DNA of 64,000 bases from Methylobacterium isbiliense (GTDB lineage: Bacteria > Pseudomonadota > Alphaproteobacteria > Rhizobiales > Beijerinckiaceae). This document shows positions 34,382-43,676 of this stretch, in pieces. Within the stretch, counting starts at the first letter, position 1, and each line of letters begins with the position of its first letter. The stretch lies in contig NZ_BPQQ01000003.1 in the NCBI RefSeq assembly GCF_022179325.1, positions 44,935 through 108,934 of the forward strand. Direction: 5' to 3'. The position numbers were made by a program, and so were the translations under genes. The notes beneath the pieces were generated by a model, which ran no database searches, had not been told where the DNA came from, and saw only the letters and a list, made by a program, of their open reading frames with translations.

Positions 34382-35635
34382 ATGGCCATCCTCCCGCCTC
34401 GTCCGTCCCGCGCGCGTCCGGCGCTGGTGCTGGCCGCACTCCTGGCGCTCGCCGGCCAGCCGCTCGCCCAGGAGGCAGGCTACCGCCTCGCGCCCGGAGA
34501 CCGGGTGGCCCTCTCGGTCTACGGCCAGGCGGAGCTGTCGGGCGAGTTCACGGTCGGCAGCGACGGCGCGCTGTTCCTGCCGCTGATCGGCGAGGTCCCG
34601 GTCTCCGGCTCCACGCTGCCGGAGGCGCAGAAGCAGGTCGTCGCCCGGCTCGCCGAGGGCTACTTGCAGCAGCCGGTGGTGAACCTGCGCGTCACCGAGA
34701 TGCGGCCGATCTTCGTCCTCGGCGACGTGCGCAGCCCGGGCAGCTTCGGCTTCCGGCCCGGCCTGACGGTGCTGAGCGGCGTGGCGCTGGCGGGCGGCTA
34801 CGCGAGACCGGAAGCGGTCCAGATCGCGCAGCAGACCGACTACCTGCAGGCCGACGAGCGCGTCAGGGTGCTCGAAGCCAACCGGCGGCTCTACCGCATC
34901 CGGCGGGCGCGGCTCGACGCGCAGCGGCGCAACGACGACACCTTCACCCCGCCCGCCGATCTCGGCACCGATGCCGGCACGGAGGCGCTGATTGCGGAGG
35001 AGCGCCAGATCCTGACCGCGCAGCGCGGCGCCCTGCTGCAGTCGATCCAGCTGCTCCAGGCGCAGAAGCCCCGCATCGAGGCCGAGATCGTCGGCGTGCA
35101 GGCCCAGCGCACCGCCGAGGAGACGCAGCTGCGCCTGATCCAGGCCCACATGGAGGATTACGAGAAGCTGATGGCGAGCGGGCTGGCCCGGCGCTACCAG
35201 GGCATCGAGTTCCAGCGCGAGGAGGCCCGCAACAAGGGCTCGATCGCCCGGCTCACCTCCGACCTCGCGCGGCTCGACCTGTCCCTCGGCGATCTCGCCC
35301 TGCGGCTGCAGGAGATGAAGGACGCCTACCAGCGGCGGATCCTGACCGAGCTGCAGGACGCGACCACGCGGCTGACCGAGACGGAGACGCAGCTGTCGAG
35401 CGCCCGCGAGATCCGCGCGGCGCGGCTGCAGGCCGCCGGCTTCGCGCCGGCGGCCAAGACGGGCGAACCGGTCCGCCGGATCGTCGTCACCCGCGTCCAG
35501 GACGGCCGCAGCGAGATCATCGCGGCCGACGAGCGCACGGCCCTGCTGCCGGGCGACATCGTCGACGTGCGCCGCGACCCCGAGGACACGGCCGTGCGGA
35601 CCAGCGCGGCCGCGTCGGGCCGGGAGCTGCGCTGA
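34382..35635 (+). CDS. Polysaccharide export protein with long coiled-coil domain (ExoF-like)
   Basis: The 417-residue protein has a Sec signal peptide (cleavage near residue 30, QPLAQ), a Poly_export domain (about 33-115, [20 protein letters not shown]), an SLBB-type segment ([20 protein letters not shown], about 115-165) and a long helical, coiled-coil region (about 195-360). It is thus closer to rhizobial ExoF than to Wza, which ends in an outer-membrane helix. No lipobox Cys is present. It would link the co-polymerase to export across the periplasm. Confidence 0.88.
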   Translation: MAILPPRPSRARPALVLAALLALAGQPLAQEAGYRLAPGDRVALSVYGQAELSGEFTVGSDGALFLPLIGEVPVSGSTLPEAQKQVVARLAEGYLQQPVVNLRVTEMRPIFVLGDVRSPGSFGFRPGLTVLSGVALAGGYARPEAVQIAQQTDYLQADERVRVLEANRRLYRIRRARLDAQRRNDDTFTPPADLGTDAGTEALIAEERQILTAQRGALLQSIQLLQAQKPRIEAEIVGVQAQRTAEETQLRLIQAHMEDYEKLMASGLARRYQGIEFQREEARNKGSIARLTSDLARLDLSLGDLALRLQEMKDAYQRRILTELQDATTRLTETETQLSSAREIRAARLQAAGFAPAAKTGEPVRRIVVTRVQDGRSEIIAADERTALLPGDIVDVRRDPEDTAVRTSAAASGRELR

Positions 35636-35758
35636 GCCGGGCGGGCCTGTTCCGCCTCACGTACCACCAAATCTCGATTTCAACCCGGTCGGCAATCCAT
35701 AAGCATATCCGCAGGTCACGACCGAACATCGTATCGATCTTCGGGCAGGAGAGACAGC

Positions 35759-37168
35759 ATGACCGAGATCAGGCCGCTCATCATGTGCGGAGGCAACGGG
35801 ACGCGGCTGTGGCCGGTGTCGCGCGCCGCGCTCCCCAAGCAGTTCGCGAGCCTGATGGGCGAGCGATCGACCTTCCAGCAGACGGTCCTGCGGTCCGCCC
35901 GTTTCGGGACCACGCAGCGCCCCCTGATCGTCACCAACGCCCTGCACCGCTACCTCGTCGAGGAGCAGCTCGCGGAGCTCGGCCTGAAGGCCGACGTGCT
36001 GGTCGAGCCCGACCGGCGAGATTCCGGACCCGCGATCCTGGCGGGCGCCCGCGAGATCGCCCGGGAGGAGCCCGACACCCTCGTGCTGGTGCTCGCCTCC
36101 GACCACGTGATCCGGGACGAGGCCGCGTTCCGGGACGCGGTCGCGGCCGGGCTCGCGCCCGCCCTGTCGGACCATCTCGTGACCTTCGGGGTCACGCCGA
36201 CCCATCCGGCCACCGCCTACGGCTACATCCAGCCCGGGGCGCCCCTGGACGAGGGGTCCTGGGCGGTGGCGCGCTTCGCCGAGAAGCCGGACGCGATGCG
36301 GGCGGCGGGCTACGTCCTCGACGGCTACCTGTGGAACGCCGGCATCTTCCTGTTCCGGGCCGGTGCGCTCATCGCCGAGTACGAGCGCCACGATCCGGAG
36401 ACGGTGGCGGCGGTGGACGGCGCGGTAACGCAGGCCAAGCGCGACCTCGACGTGGTCTGCCTGGAGCCCGGCGCCTTCGCGCGGGCGCGGCGCCAGTCGA
36501 TCGACTACGCGGTGTTCGAGCACACCGCGCGGGCCGCGGTGGTGCCGATGGCCTGCGGCTGGTCCGACATCGGCAACTGGGACGCGCTCTGGAGCCTCGG
36601 GGCGGGCGATCCCGACGGCAACGTGGTGCAGGGCGAGGTGGTGATGCGCGACGCCCGCGGCTGCTACGTGGCGAGCGACGGCCCGCTCACCTCGGTGCTC
36701 GGCCTGTCGGACATCGTGGTGGTGGCGAGCAGCGACTCGATCCTGGTCGCCGACCGGCGCCGGGCGGGCGAGGTCAAGGAGATCGTCGCCAGCCTCCAGA
36801 GCCAGGGCCGGCCGCAGGCCGACACCCATCCGCGCGTCCACCGCCCCTGGGGCTGGTACGAGGTGATCGATTCGGGGACGGGCTTCCAGGTCAAGCGGAT
36901 CGTCGTGCGGCCGAGCGGCCGGCTGTCGCTGCAGAAGCATCACCACCGGGCGGAGCACTGGGTGGTGGTGACCGGGCACGCGCGCGTGACGATCGGGGAC
37001 GACGTCCACGAGCTGGGGCCGAACCAGCACGCCCACATCCCGCTCGGGGCCGTCCACCGCCTGGAGAACTTCGGCAACACCCCGGTCGAGATCATCGAGG
37101 TGCAGCACGGGGACTACCTCGGCGAGGACGACATCGTCCGCATCGAGGACATCTACGCCCGCGCCTGA
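35759..37168 (+). CDS. manC: Mannose-1-phosphate guanylyltransferase / mannose-6-phosphate isomerase
   Basis: The 469-residue bifunctional type II PMI-GMP has the nucleotidyltransferase motif GGNGTRLWPVSR (11-22), FAEKPD (173-178), SIDYAVFE (247-254) and WSDIGNW (268-274). The C-terminal cupin isomerase has QKHHHRAEHW (392-401) and PVEIIEVQHGDYLGEDDIVR. It makes GDP-mannose from fructose-6-phosphate together with a phosphomannomutase, which is not in this window. GDP-mannose could feed the GME-like epimerase at 47161. RBS is CAGGAGAGACAGC. Confidence 0.95.
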   Translation: MTEIRPLIMCGGNGTRLWPVSRAALPKQFASLMGERSTFQQTVLRSARFGTTQRPLIVTNALHRYLVEEQLAELGLKADVLVEPDRRDSGPAILAGAREIAREEPDTLVLVLASDHVIRDEAAFRDAVAAGLAPALSDHLVTFGVTPTHPATAYGYIQPGAPLDEGSWAVARFAEKPDAMRAAGYVLDGYLWNAGIFLFRAGALIAEYERHDPETVAAVDGAVTQAKRDLDVVCLEPGAFARARRQSIDYAVFEHTARAAVVPMACGWSDIGNWDALWSLGAGDPDGNVVQGEVVMRDARGCYVASDGPLTSVLGLSDIVVVASSDSILVADRRRAGEVKEIVASLQSQGRPQADTHPRVHRPWGWYEVIDSGTGFQVKRIVVRPSGRLSLQKHHHRAEHWVVVTGHARVTIGDDVHELGPNQHAHIPLGAVHRLENFGNTPVEIIEVQHGDYLGEDDIVRIEDIYARA

Positions 37169-37177
37169 GCGCCCCGC

Positions 37178-37200
37178 GCCGGACCGGTCACCGGTCCGGC
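37178..37200 (+). terminator. Hairpin after manC
   Basis: GCCGGACCGG and CCGGTCCGGC form a perfect 10-bp stem around TCA, beginning 9 bases after the manC stop. There is no U-tract, so the effect on transcription is uncertain. Confidence 0.5.
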
Positions 37201-37314
37201 GGCGAGCACGCTGCGGACCCGACACCGCGGGCGGGCCGGACCGGAGCCGTTCCGCCGAGCGTCACGGCGCGCCCGGCGGCGGCGGTGCCCCGCCGCCCCC
37301 CCCAGGAGACAGCC

Positions 37315-38580
37315 ATGACCCGCGTCCTCTCCGCCATCGTGGTGCCGCCCCACCTCTCGGTCAGCGGGGGGGCGCGGGCGGGCGCGGCGCTGAGCGCCGC
37401 CCTGTCGGCGCATTGCACCGTGACGGTGGCCAGCATGATGGGCGGCTCCGCCCCGCCGGGCTGCCGCTGGCTCCCGGTGCGCACCGGGCTGCCCCCGGGC
37501 CTGCCCTGGTCGCGCCTCTCGCAGCGTCACCGCACGCCGTTCTACCGCTCGGACATCCCGCGCGCGATCCGGCCGGGCGCCTACGACCTCGTCCACCTCC
37601 ACAACCCGATGCCGGGGCTGGAGATGGGGCGGATCGCCCGGGCCTGCCGCGCCGCCGGCATCCCGTACGTGATCTCCACGCACGGCTTCAACGAGGTCGC
37701 CCGCGGCACGGAGATCTACGGCTTCGGGGCGCTGCGGCGGGCCGCGTGGCGCCACCTCGTCCAGGCGCCGGTCGCCGAGGCGGTGCGGGGGGCCGACGCG
37801 ATCATGGCCCTGTCGCCGGCGGATTTCGAGATCGTCCGGGCCATGGGCTTCCGGGGCGAGACGATCGACGTGGTGCCCAACGGCGTCGACCTGCCGCCGC
37901 CCGCGTCCCCCGAGGCGGACCGGGCGGTCTGGGAGCGGTTCGGGCTCGACGCGCCCGGCGAGGGCGCGCCGATCACCTGCCTGTTCCTGGCCAACCACAC
38001 GCCCAACAAGGGCCTGCCGGTGCTGCTGGCCGGCTTCCTCGGGCTCGCGCGGCCGTTCACCCTGATCGTCGGCGGCGAGACGCGGCCGGAGATCGACTAT
38101 GCGGGGGCGGTCGCGGCGGTGAAGCCCGGGCAGCGGATCGTGGTGACCGGCCGGCTGTCCGACGCGGAGGTCGGCGCCCTGATGCGGCGCTCCGACCTGT
38201 TCGTCTTCCCGACGCTGGCGGACACGCTGCCGCTGGTGGTGTTCGAGGCGATGGCGCACGGGCGGCCGGTGCTGGCCTCCGAGGTCGGCGGCATCCCGCA
38301 CCAGATCGACGCGGCGTGCGGCCGGCTCGTCCCGGCGGGCGATCCGGAGGCCCTGCGGAACGCGGTGGCGGATCTCGCCGGCGACCGCGCGGCGCTGCGC
38401 CGGATGGGCGAGCGCGCCCGCGCGCGCGTCGCGGCGGATTTTTCCTGGGCGGGCGCCGCCGCGACGGCGTTCGGCGTCTACAGGCGCGTGCTGGCGGCTG
38501 GGGCCGAACGCGCCCGCGACGGGGCGGGCGCGTCCCGCCTCGCTGTGGACGGCCGGGCGGCCGGGCGCATCCCCGGATGA
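37315..38580 (+). CDS. Glycosyltransferase family 4
   Basis: The 421-residue GT-B enzyme has an N-terminal acceptor half with SVSGGARAG and HLHNPMPG, a hinge at VPNGVD, and a donor half with FLANHTPNKGLPVLL and LADTLPLVVFEAMAHGRPV, the EX7E-like region. It would add a sugar, possibly mannose from adjacent ManC, to the EPS repeat unit on the cytoplasmic face. The ATG follows CAGGAGACAGCC. The last 30 residues are a low-complexity tail. Confidence 0.9.
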   Translation: MTRVLSAIVVPPHLSVSGGARAGAALSAALSAHCTVTVASMMGGSAPPGCRWLPVRTGLPPGLPWSRLSQRHRTPFYRSDIPRAIRPGAYDLVHLHNPMPGLEMGRIARACRAAGIPYVISTHGFNEVARGTEIYGFGALRRAAWRHLVQAPVAEAVRGADAIMALSPADFEIVRAMGFRGETIDVVPNGVDLPPPASPEADRAVWERFGLDAPGEGAPITCLFLANHTPNKGLPVLLAGFLGLARPFTLIVGGETRPEIDYAGAVAAVKPGQRIVVTGRLSDAEVGALMRRSDLFVFPTLADTLPLVVFEAMAHGRPVLASEVGGIPHQIDAACGRLVPAGDPEALRNAVADLAGDRAALRRMGERARARVAADFSWAGAAATAFGVYRRVLAAGAERARDGAGASRLAVDGRAAGRIPG

Positions 38581-38701
38581 GCGGGCGGCCGGCATGCGGG
38601 CGCTGCCCGGGACGCCCGTCCGCACGCGGACGGCCCGCCGGCGGAACGGCGGGTCGGCAGACAGGCGCGCAGCGCCGCGGCGCGTGCCCGGAGAGGAGCT
38701 G

Positions 38702-39430
38702 ATGTTGGCCTGGTCTCTCCCCCTGCAGGCGCCCGATGTGCGGAACCGGTTGCTGCTGGCGCTGCCCGTCGAGAGCTTCGAGCAGATGCGGCCGCTGTTC
38801 GAGTCGGTCGATCTCGACGTGGGCCAGCGGATCGTCACGGCCAACGAGCCGATCAGCCACGTCTACTTCCCGGAGAGCGGGCTGATCTCGGTCATCCTCA
38901 ACGTGGGCGGACGCAGCGTGCTCGATACGCTCGTGGTGGGGCGGGAGGGCATGGTGAGCACCGCGCTGGTGCTCGGGGTCGAGAGCACGCCCCACGACGT
39001 GCGGGTGCGCGCGCCGGGCAGCGCGCTCCGCATCGGGGCCGGCGCGCTGCACCACCTGCTCGGCCAGAGCCCCTTCCTGCACGAGATCCTGATGCGCTAC
39101 GTCCAGGTGACGATGATCTGGACGGGCCAGGCCGCCCTGGCGATCCGCCGCAACAAGCTGGAGGAGCGCTTGGCACTCTGGCTGCTCCAGGCGACCGACC
39201 GGCTGGACGAGAACGAACTCGCGATGACCCACGAGACGCTGGCGCTGATCCTCGGCACGCACCGGCCCGGCATCACGGCGGCCCTGCGCAACCTGGAGCG
39301 CGAGAGCGCCATCGCGACGAGCCGCGGGCGGATCGCGGTGATCGACCGGGCCAAGATCGTGGCGGCGGCGGGCGAGAGCTACGGCACCGCCGAGGCCGAG
39401 TATCGCCGCCTGATCGGCCCCTTCGCCTGA
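38702..39430 (+). CDS. Crp/Fnr family transcriptional regulator
   Basis: The 242-residue protein has a cyclic-nucleotide-binding-like beta barrel (about 20-130, HVYFPESGLISVIL and VGREGMVS) and a C-terminal winged helix (about 155-225, with THETLALILGTHRPGITAAL as the recognition region). Arg/Ser residues of the cAMP pocket are not evident, so the ligand is unknown, and there is no Fnr Cys cluster. ATG at 38702 has GGAGAGGAGCTG upstream. It sits inside the EPS locus and may control it. Confidence 0.9.
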   Translation: MLAWSLPLQAPDVRNRLLLALPVESFEQMRPLFESVDLDVGQRIVTANEPISHVYFPESGLISVILNVGGRSVLDTLVVGREGMVSTALVLGVESTPHDVRVRAPGSALRIGAGALHHLLGQSPFLHEILMRYVQVTMIWTGQAALAIRRNKLEERLALWLLQATDRLDENELAMTHETLALILGTHRPGITAALRNLERESAIATSRGRIAVIDRAKIVAAAGESYGTAEAEYRRLIGPFA

Positions 39431-39452
39431 CCGCGAACGCGTCCCGGCCGCA

Positions 39453-40484
39453 TTACACCGCGCGGGATTCGTGCGGCGAGGCGGCGCCGGTCCCGGCCAT
39501 GATCTCGCGAATGGCCTGTCCGTAGACGCTCGAGAGCCCGAACCTGATGCGGTAGCCCTCCCGCTTCAGCTTGTCGGACGAGAAGTGCATCTGTCCGAAC
39601 GAATAGCGCAGCGGGAGGACGCCGAGCCGCATCGCGGTCGCGAGGCGGTCCACGACGCCCGGCGCCGGCCACATCTGGAACGCCCCCTGGGATGTGCTCG
39701 CGTACAGCGTCCTGAAGATCTTCTCGTAGGAACTGTCCGGAAACTCATCCTCGGCGATGTTGTAGACGGACACCTCGCCCGGCGCCCCGCCGCCGCTCAA
39801 TCCGCGCTCCGTCAGCCAGACGAGGGCGTGGGCCACGTCCCGGACGCCGACGTGGTGCGCGTGGCGCCGGGCGATCAGCGCCTTGCGGAGCGTGCCGAGC
39901 TGTCCCAGCCTGACGATGTCCTCGACGTCGATGACGACGGTCGGCCGGGCGACGACGTACCGGACCGCGCGCGCCTCGCCGCGCAAGGCGGCCTCCCCGA
40001 GCAGCTTGGTGCGGCCGTAGGCGCGCAGGAACTCGGGCGCGATGTATTCCGGCCTGACATCCTTGTCGGCCGTCAGCGTCGGGCTGTCCTCCGTCACGTG
40101 GCGCGAGAGGCTGCTGCCGTACACGGAGACCGAACTGGTGTAGCAGAAGACCGTGACGCCCGCCCGCTCGCTCGCCGCGGCCAGCGCCCGCGTGGCCTCG
40201 ACGTTCACCCGATGCATCCGGGACATGTCGGCGATCTCGGCGGCGAGGTGGATCACGGCCGCGCACCCGGCGACCTCCGCGTCGAGATCGAGCGATTCGA
40301 GGAAGTTCTTCATGCGCCACTCGACGCCCTCGGGCGCCCCGTCGGGGACGCGGTTCCGGGAGGTGAGGGCGCGGACCCTGTGGCCGCGCTGGACGAGTTC
40401 CGCGACGACGAAGCGTCCGATCTTGCCGGACGCTCCCGTCACCAGGACCGGCCCCGGCGCGGCGGCGTCGATGCGGTCAGACAT
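39453..40484 (-). CDS. NAD-dependent epimerase/dehydratase-like SDR (coupled to GMC oxidase)
   Basis: The 343-residue extended SDR has the cofactor site GASGKIGRFV near residue 18, TSSVSVYGSS near 118 and a Tyr-Lys pair in AYGRTKLLGE near 155. It resembles nucleotide-sugar epimerases/3-beta-HSD-like reductases; the substrate is unknown. Its start overlaps the last 8 bases of the GMC oxidoreductase gene, so the proteins are made together. An oxidase plus a reductase acting in turn on one hydroxyl could epimerise it (inference). Confidence 0.85.
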   Translation of the reverse strand: MSDRIDAAAPGPVLVTGASGKIGRFVVAELVQRGHRVRALTSRNRVPDGAPEGVEWRMKNFLESLDLDAEVAGCAAVIHLAAEIADMSRMHRVNVEATRALAAASERAGVTVFCYTSSVSVYGSSLSRHVTEDSPTLTADKDVRPEYIAPEFLRAYGRTKLLGEAALRGEARAVRYVVARPTVVIDVEDIVRLGQLGTLRKALIARRHAHHVGVRDVAHALVWLTERGLSGGGAPGEVSVYNIAEDEFPDSSYEKIFRTLYASTSQGAFQMWPAPGVVDRLATAMRLGVLPLRYSFGQMHFSSDKLKREGYRIRFGLSSVYGQAIREIMAGTGAASPHESRAV

Positions 40485-42168
40485 GAGCCACCTCGCGGGC
40501 CGGGCTGTCGTGGCGGGCGGCCGGCGCAAGGGCGCGGTGCCGCTCCTTCAGGATGTCCGCCGTCCTGATCGCCATGGCGACGATCATCTGCGTCGGGTTC
40601 GCGTGTCCGGCCGTCGGGAAGACCGAGCTGCCGGCGACGAAGAGGCCGTCCACGCCGTGCACTTGGCCCTGCGCATCGACGACACCCTCGGCGGGGTCGT
40701 CCGCCATGCGTGTCGTCCCGGTGGGATGGGCGACATCGCGGAAGGAGGCGGGGAAGCCCTCGTTCCGCTCCACCCACGCGTCCAGCCGCGGCGCCGCGTA
40801 GCCCATGCGGGCGACCTCGGCGGCGACGAGGCCGGCGAGGCGCCGCAGGCTCCGCTCCTCCATCGCGTTGACCCTCCAGTCGATCCGCGAGAGCGGCATG
40901 CCCAGGCGATCGGTCCGGTCCGACAGGGTGATGCGGCTCTCCCGGTCCGGCACCTGCTCGGTCATGCCCACGAGGTGGAGCGCCCTCAGGCGGCGGGTCA
41001 GCCCGCGCTTGCGAAGGACCAGATCCGCCGCGCCCCTGATCAGCACGTCGGCATGGCTGAGCACGGCACGGACGTCCTTCATCCGGCGCGATCCGCCGCG
41101 GAGCAGGCCGTTCAGGGCTCTCCAGGGATCGTCGGGCATCACCTCCTCGTCGAGCCACGCCGTGCAGTTCAGAAGCCGCTCGCGTCGCTGGAGCTTCGGG
41201 CTCAACCGGAATCCGTGCCGGAAGCGGTAGCTGTGCGGCCCGAAGCGCACGTGGTGGAGGCCGAATCGCCGCCGGATCTCGGTCGAGGCCGCGGGGTCGA
41301 AATGGCCCAGGATGCCGCGGGGATGATCCATCAGGTAGCGGCCGACCAGATCCCGCCTGTTGCCGATGCCGCAGCGCTCGACGTCGTTCGAGCAGAGCAG
41401 CAGCCGGGCATTCTCGATCCCGCCGGCGCAGAGCACGAAGGACCGCGCCGTGACGGTGCGGCGGCTGCCGTCGCGCGCCGCGACCTCGGCCGACCGGACC
41501 TTGCGGCCGTGGGGATCGAGCTGGAGCCGCACCAGCGTGGCGTTCGTGAGCAGCCGGACGGTGTCGGGAAGGTGGGCGAGCAGGTCGGGACCCCACCGCA
41601 TCAGGTCGAAGCGATTGAGGCCGTCCTTGCTGTACTGCCAGAAGAACGGCGTCAGCAGGTCCTCGTTCAGCGCAGGCTGCGGCGCCGGGCGCTTGGCGGC
41701 CGCCCAGAAGCGGTCGTCCGAATAATCGGCGCCGATGCCGAGGCCGACATACGGGGCCGTTCGCACGAGATACGGCTGCATCTGGTCGTGCGTGAGGGGC
41801 CACCCGGAACCGGGAACCCAGTCGCGCGCCTCGAAATCGATCGGATCGAACGGCGCGCAGCGGCCGGCCCAGGTGTGGGAGCTGCCCCCGAGGATCCGGT
41901 TGCGCACCAGCCACTGGTCCGTCTCCCGGGGCCAGCCGATGCTCTCGATCTCGTTCAGCGCGTCGACGGCGGGCTGGCGCTCCTCCCCGCCGCTCTCCAG
42001 CAGGATCACGCGCAGCGAACCTCCCGCCAGTTCCCGGGCGATCGTCGCGCCCGCAGGCCCGCTCCCGATCACGCAGACGTCGCAGGCCAGTTCGGTCTCA
42101 GGCGCGAGGTCGTGAAGATTCGCTTTCGGCAAAGGAAACCTCCGACGCCTGAGCCTGATGACCGCCAT
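40477..42168 (-). CDS. GMC family FAD-dependent oxidoreductase
   Basis: The 563-residue flavoenzyme has the FAD site VIGSGPAGATIARELA near residue 33, GGSSHTWAGRC near 95, and the C-terminal GMC signature HPTGTTRMADDPAEGVVD with DGLFVAGSSVFPTAGHANPT. It oxidises an alcohol or sugar hydroxyl with an unknown electron acceptor. It has no signal peptide. ATG at 42168 lacks a clear ribosome-binding site; a TTG at 42132 has GGAGG at 5-bp spacing and may be the true start. It is upstream of, and coupled to, the SDR gene. Confidence 0.88.
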   Translation of the reverse strand: MAVIRLRRRRFPLPKANLHDLAPETELACDVCVIGSGPAGATIARELAGGSLRVILLESGGEERQPAVDALNEIESIGWPRETDQWLVRNRILGGSSHTWAGRCAPFDPIDFEARDWVPGSGWPLTHDQMQPYLVRTAPYVGLGIGADYSDDRFWAAAKRPAPQPALNEDLLTPFFWQYSKDGLNRFDLMRWGPDLLAHLPDTVRLLTNATLVRLQLDPHGRKVRSAEVAARDGSRRTVTARSFVLCAGGIENARLLLCSNDVERCGIGNRRDLVGRYLMDHPRGILGHFDPAASTEIRRRFGLHHVRFGPHSYRFRHGFRLSPKLQRRERLLNCTAWLDEEVMPDDPWRALNGLLRGGSRRMKDVRAVLSHADVLIRGAADLVLRKRGLTRRLRALHLVGMTEQVPDRESRITLSDRTDRLGMPLSRIDWRVNAMEERSLRRLAGLVAAEVARMGYAAPRLDAWVERNEGFPASFRDVAHPTGTTRMADDPAEGVVDAQGQVHGVDGLFVAGSSVFPTAGHANPTQMIVAMAIRTADILKERHRALAPAARHDSPAREVAHV

Positions 42169-42281
42169 GAAGGACGCCGACGCTCGCCGCGCGGTCCGTC
42201 ATGTCGGCATGTCAGGAGTACAGCAGTGGGAATCGGCTTCCAGTGGCGCCGAAGGATTACCTCCATGGGTGGAAGGCGGAT

Positions 42282-42395
42282 GCGGCCGCCGCGGGGCGGC
42301 GGCCGCGAAGCCGCGCCCGGTCGCGGTGCGACCGGGCGCGGCGCTCAGGTCCGGGCTTGGCGTTCACCGCCGAAGCGGCGTTCGCCGGTGAACGC
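42282..42395. terminator. Three successive hairpins downstream of the beta-helix gene
   Basis: Read on the minus strand after the stop at 42408 come three stems: GCGTTCACCG/CGGTGAACGC (42360-42369 with 42386-42395), GCCGCGCCCGGTCGC/GCGACCGGGCGCGGC (42310-42324 with 42328-42342) and GCGGCCGCCG/CGGCGGCCGC (42282-42291 with 42297-42306). All are GC-rich without U-tracts. They probably isolate this gene from the GMC gene 240 bp downstream. Confidence 0.6.
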
Positions 42396-42407
42396 TCCGG
42401 CTCCCGG

Positions 42408-43676
42408 TCAGGACCAGGAGAAGGTGTTGTGCCAGGCGGCCATCGGGCTCTGCCCGGAGATCTCGGTCGCCTGGTAGGTGCCGCCGAAGGCGTCGTCCTG
42501 AATGCCGCCGCCGTAGACGACGTTCCCGGGCTGCGCCGGGTTCTGGTAGGCGCCGTTGATGAGGGTGGTGTCGTCCGCCAGCCCGAAGATCAGCGAGCCC
42601 GACAGCGGCGTGCCGCGGCCGGCTTGGCTCTCGGCGAAGTTGTCGAACGAGCGCACATCGTCGAACAGGTTGTTGCTGCCGATGTCCGTGAAGGCGCCGT
42701 TGCCCATGCGCACGGTGTCGACGTTGCGGACCGTGGTGTTCTGGGCGCCCTCCAGCATCACGCCGACCCCGCTCGGCGAGTTGTTGCCGTCGATGAGGCC
42801 GTTGGTGATCGTGACCCCGTCGCTGCCCTCGCCGACGTGGATGTTGTCCTCGGTCCAGGCCGTGTCGAGGTCGTTGACGACCGAGAAATTGTTGAGGCTG
42901 CTGTTGCCGGAGCGGTTGAACTGCACCAGCTGGCCGCGCGGGAACGGCCCGCGCATGTTGTAGCCTTCGATCCCCTCCAGGGCGGCGTTGGGCGAGTCCT
43001 GCAGGTAGATGCCCGTCGAGGCGTCGCGCACGGTGGCGCCGGTGACGCTGGCGCCCGGGCTCTGGAACAGGCTGACGCCGAACTCCCCGCCGTCGCTGTT
43101 GGGGCCGGAGGCCGGCGCGCCGGCATTGATCATCTCCACGCCCTGGATCGCCAAGCCGTCGGCGCCGACCGCGTCGATGCCGGCACTGCCCTGGTTGGCG
43201 CCGTTGTAGTGGATGCGGACGTTGCGGATGGTGACGTTGTCGTCGTCCTCGAGTTCGATGCCGACCCCGTCGGAGTAGATGTCGAGGTTCTCGATGACGT
43301 CGCCGCTGTTGGGGTAGATCGTCCCGTCGTAGCGGGTGAGGGCGGCCGAGGACGCGGCCGCGCTCTGCGCCGCCGGAGCCGTCGGCAGGTCGGCCGTCTC
43401 CGAGACGGTGGTCACCACCGGGTCGGCGACCGCCGCGGCGCCCTCTTCGGTCACCGGGGCGGCGGACGCCGTCTCGGCCTGCGTCTCCACCGCCGCGTCG
43501 GTGGTCGGGCTGACGTCCGTCGCCGCTGCGGCTGCGTCCGTGGCCGGTGTGGTGGAGGCGTCGGGCAGATCGCCGCCCGACTGCTGAGAGCCGTCGGCGG
43601 AGTCCCGCCAGCTGTTGCTCAGCTCGTTCCAGAATCCGTCGAGCGCATCCGTGTTGTTGCGAGGCGTAAACCGCAT
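42408..43676 (-). CDS. Right-handed parallel beta-helix repeat protein, no Sec signal
   Basis: The 422-residue protein starts with a charged region (residues 1-35) and an Ala/Thr/Glu-rich linker (35-115), followed by a pectate-lyase-like beta-helix (about 120-400) with recurring NVTIRNVRIHYNG- and NTTVRNVDTVRMG-type coils. There is no Sec or Tat signal, which suggests type I export or a cytoplasmic role. Such proteins in EPS loci are lyases or epimerases of the polymer. ATG follows AGGAGATACG. Two GTAC-type inverted repeats lie about 190-240 bp upstream. Confidence 0.87.
   Translation of the reverse strand: MRFTPRNNTDALDGFWNELSNSWRDSADGSQQSGGDLPDASTTPATDAAAAATDVSPTTDAAVETQAETASAAPVTEEGAAAVADPVVTTVSETADLPTAPAAQSAAASSAALTRYDGTIYPNSGDVIENLDIYSDGVGIELEDDDNVTIRNVRIHYNGANQGSAGIDAVGADGLAIQGVEMINAGAPASGPNSDGGEFGVSLFQSPGASVTGATVRDASTGIYLQDSPNAALEGIEGYNMRGPFPRGQLVQFNRSGNSSLNNFSVVNDLDTAWTEDNIHVGEGSDGVTITNGLIDGNNSPSGVGVMLEGAQNTTVRNVDTVRMGNGAFTDIGSNNLFDDVRSFDNFAESQAGRGTPLSGSLIFGLADDTTLINGAYQNPAQPGNVVYGGGIQDDAFGGTYQATEISGQSPMAAWHNTFSWS

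Noticed and set aside
34090-38580. Very long open frame of about 1,500 codons on the plus strand
   Set aside because: Only its last 421 codons (from 37315) encode a glycosyltransferase; the rest is an Arg/Pro/Ala-rich shadow across the export and manC genes, which have clear motifs in other frames.
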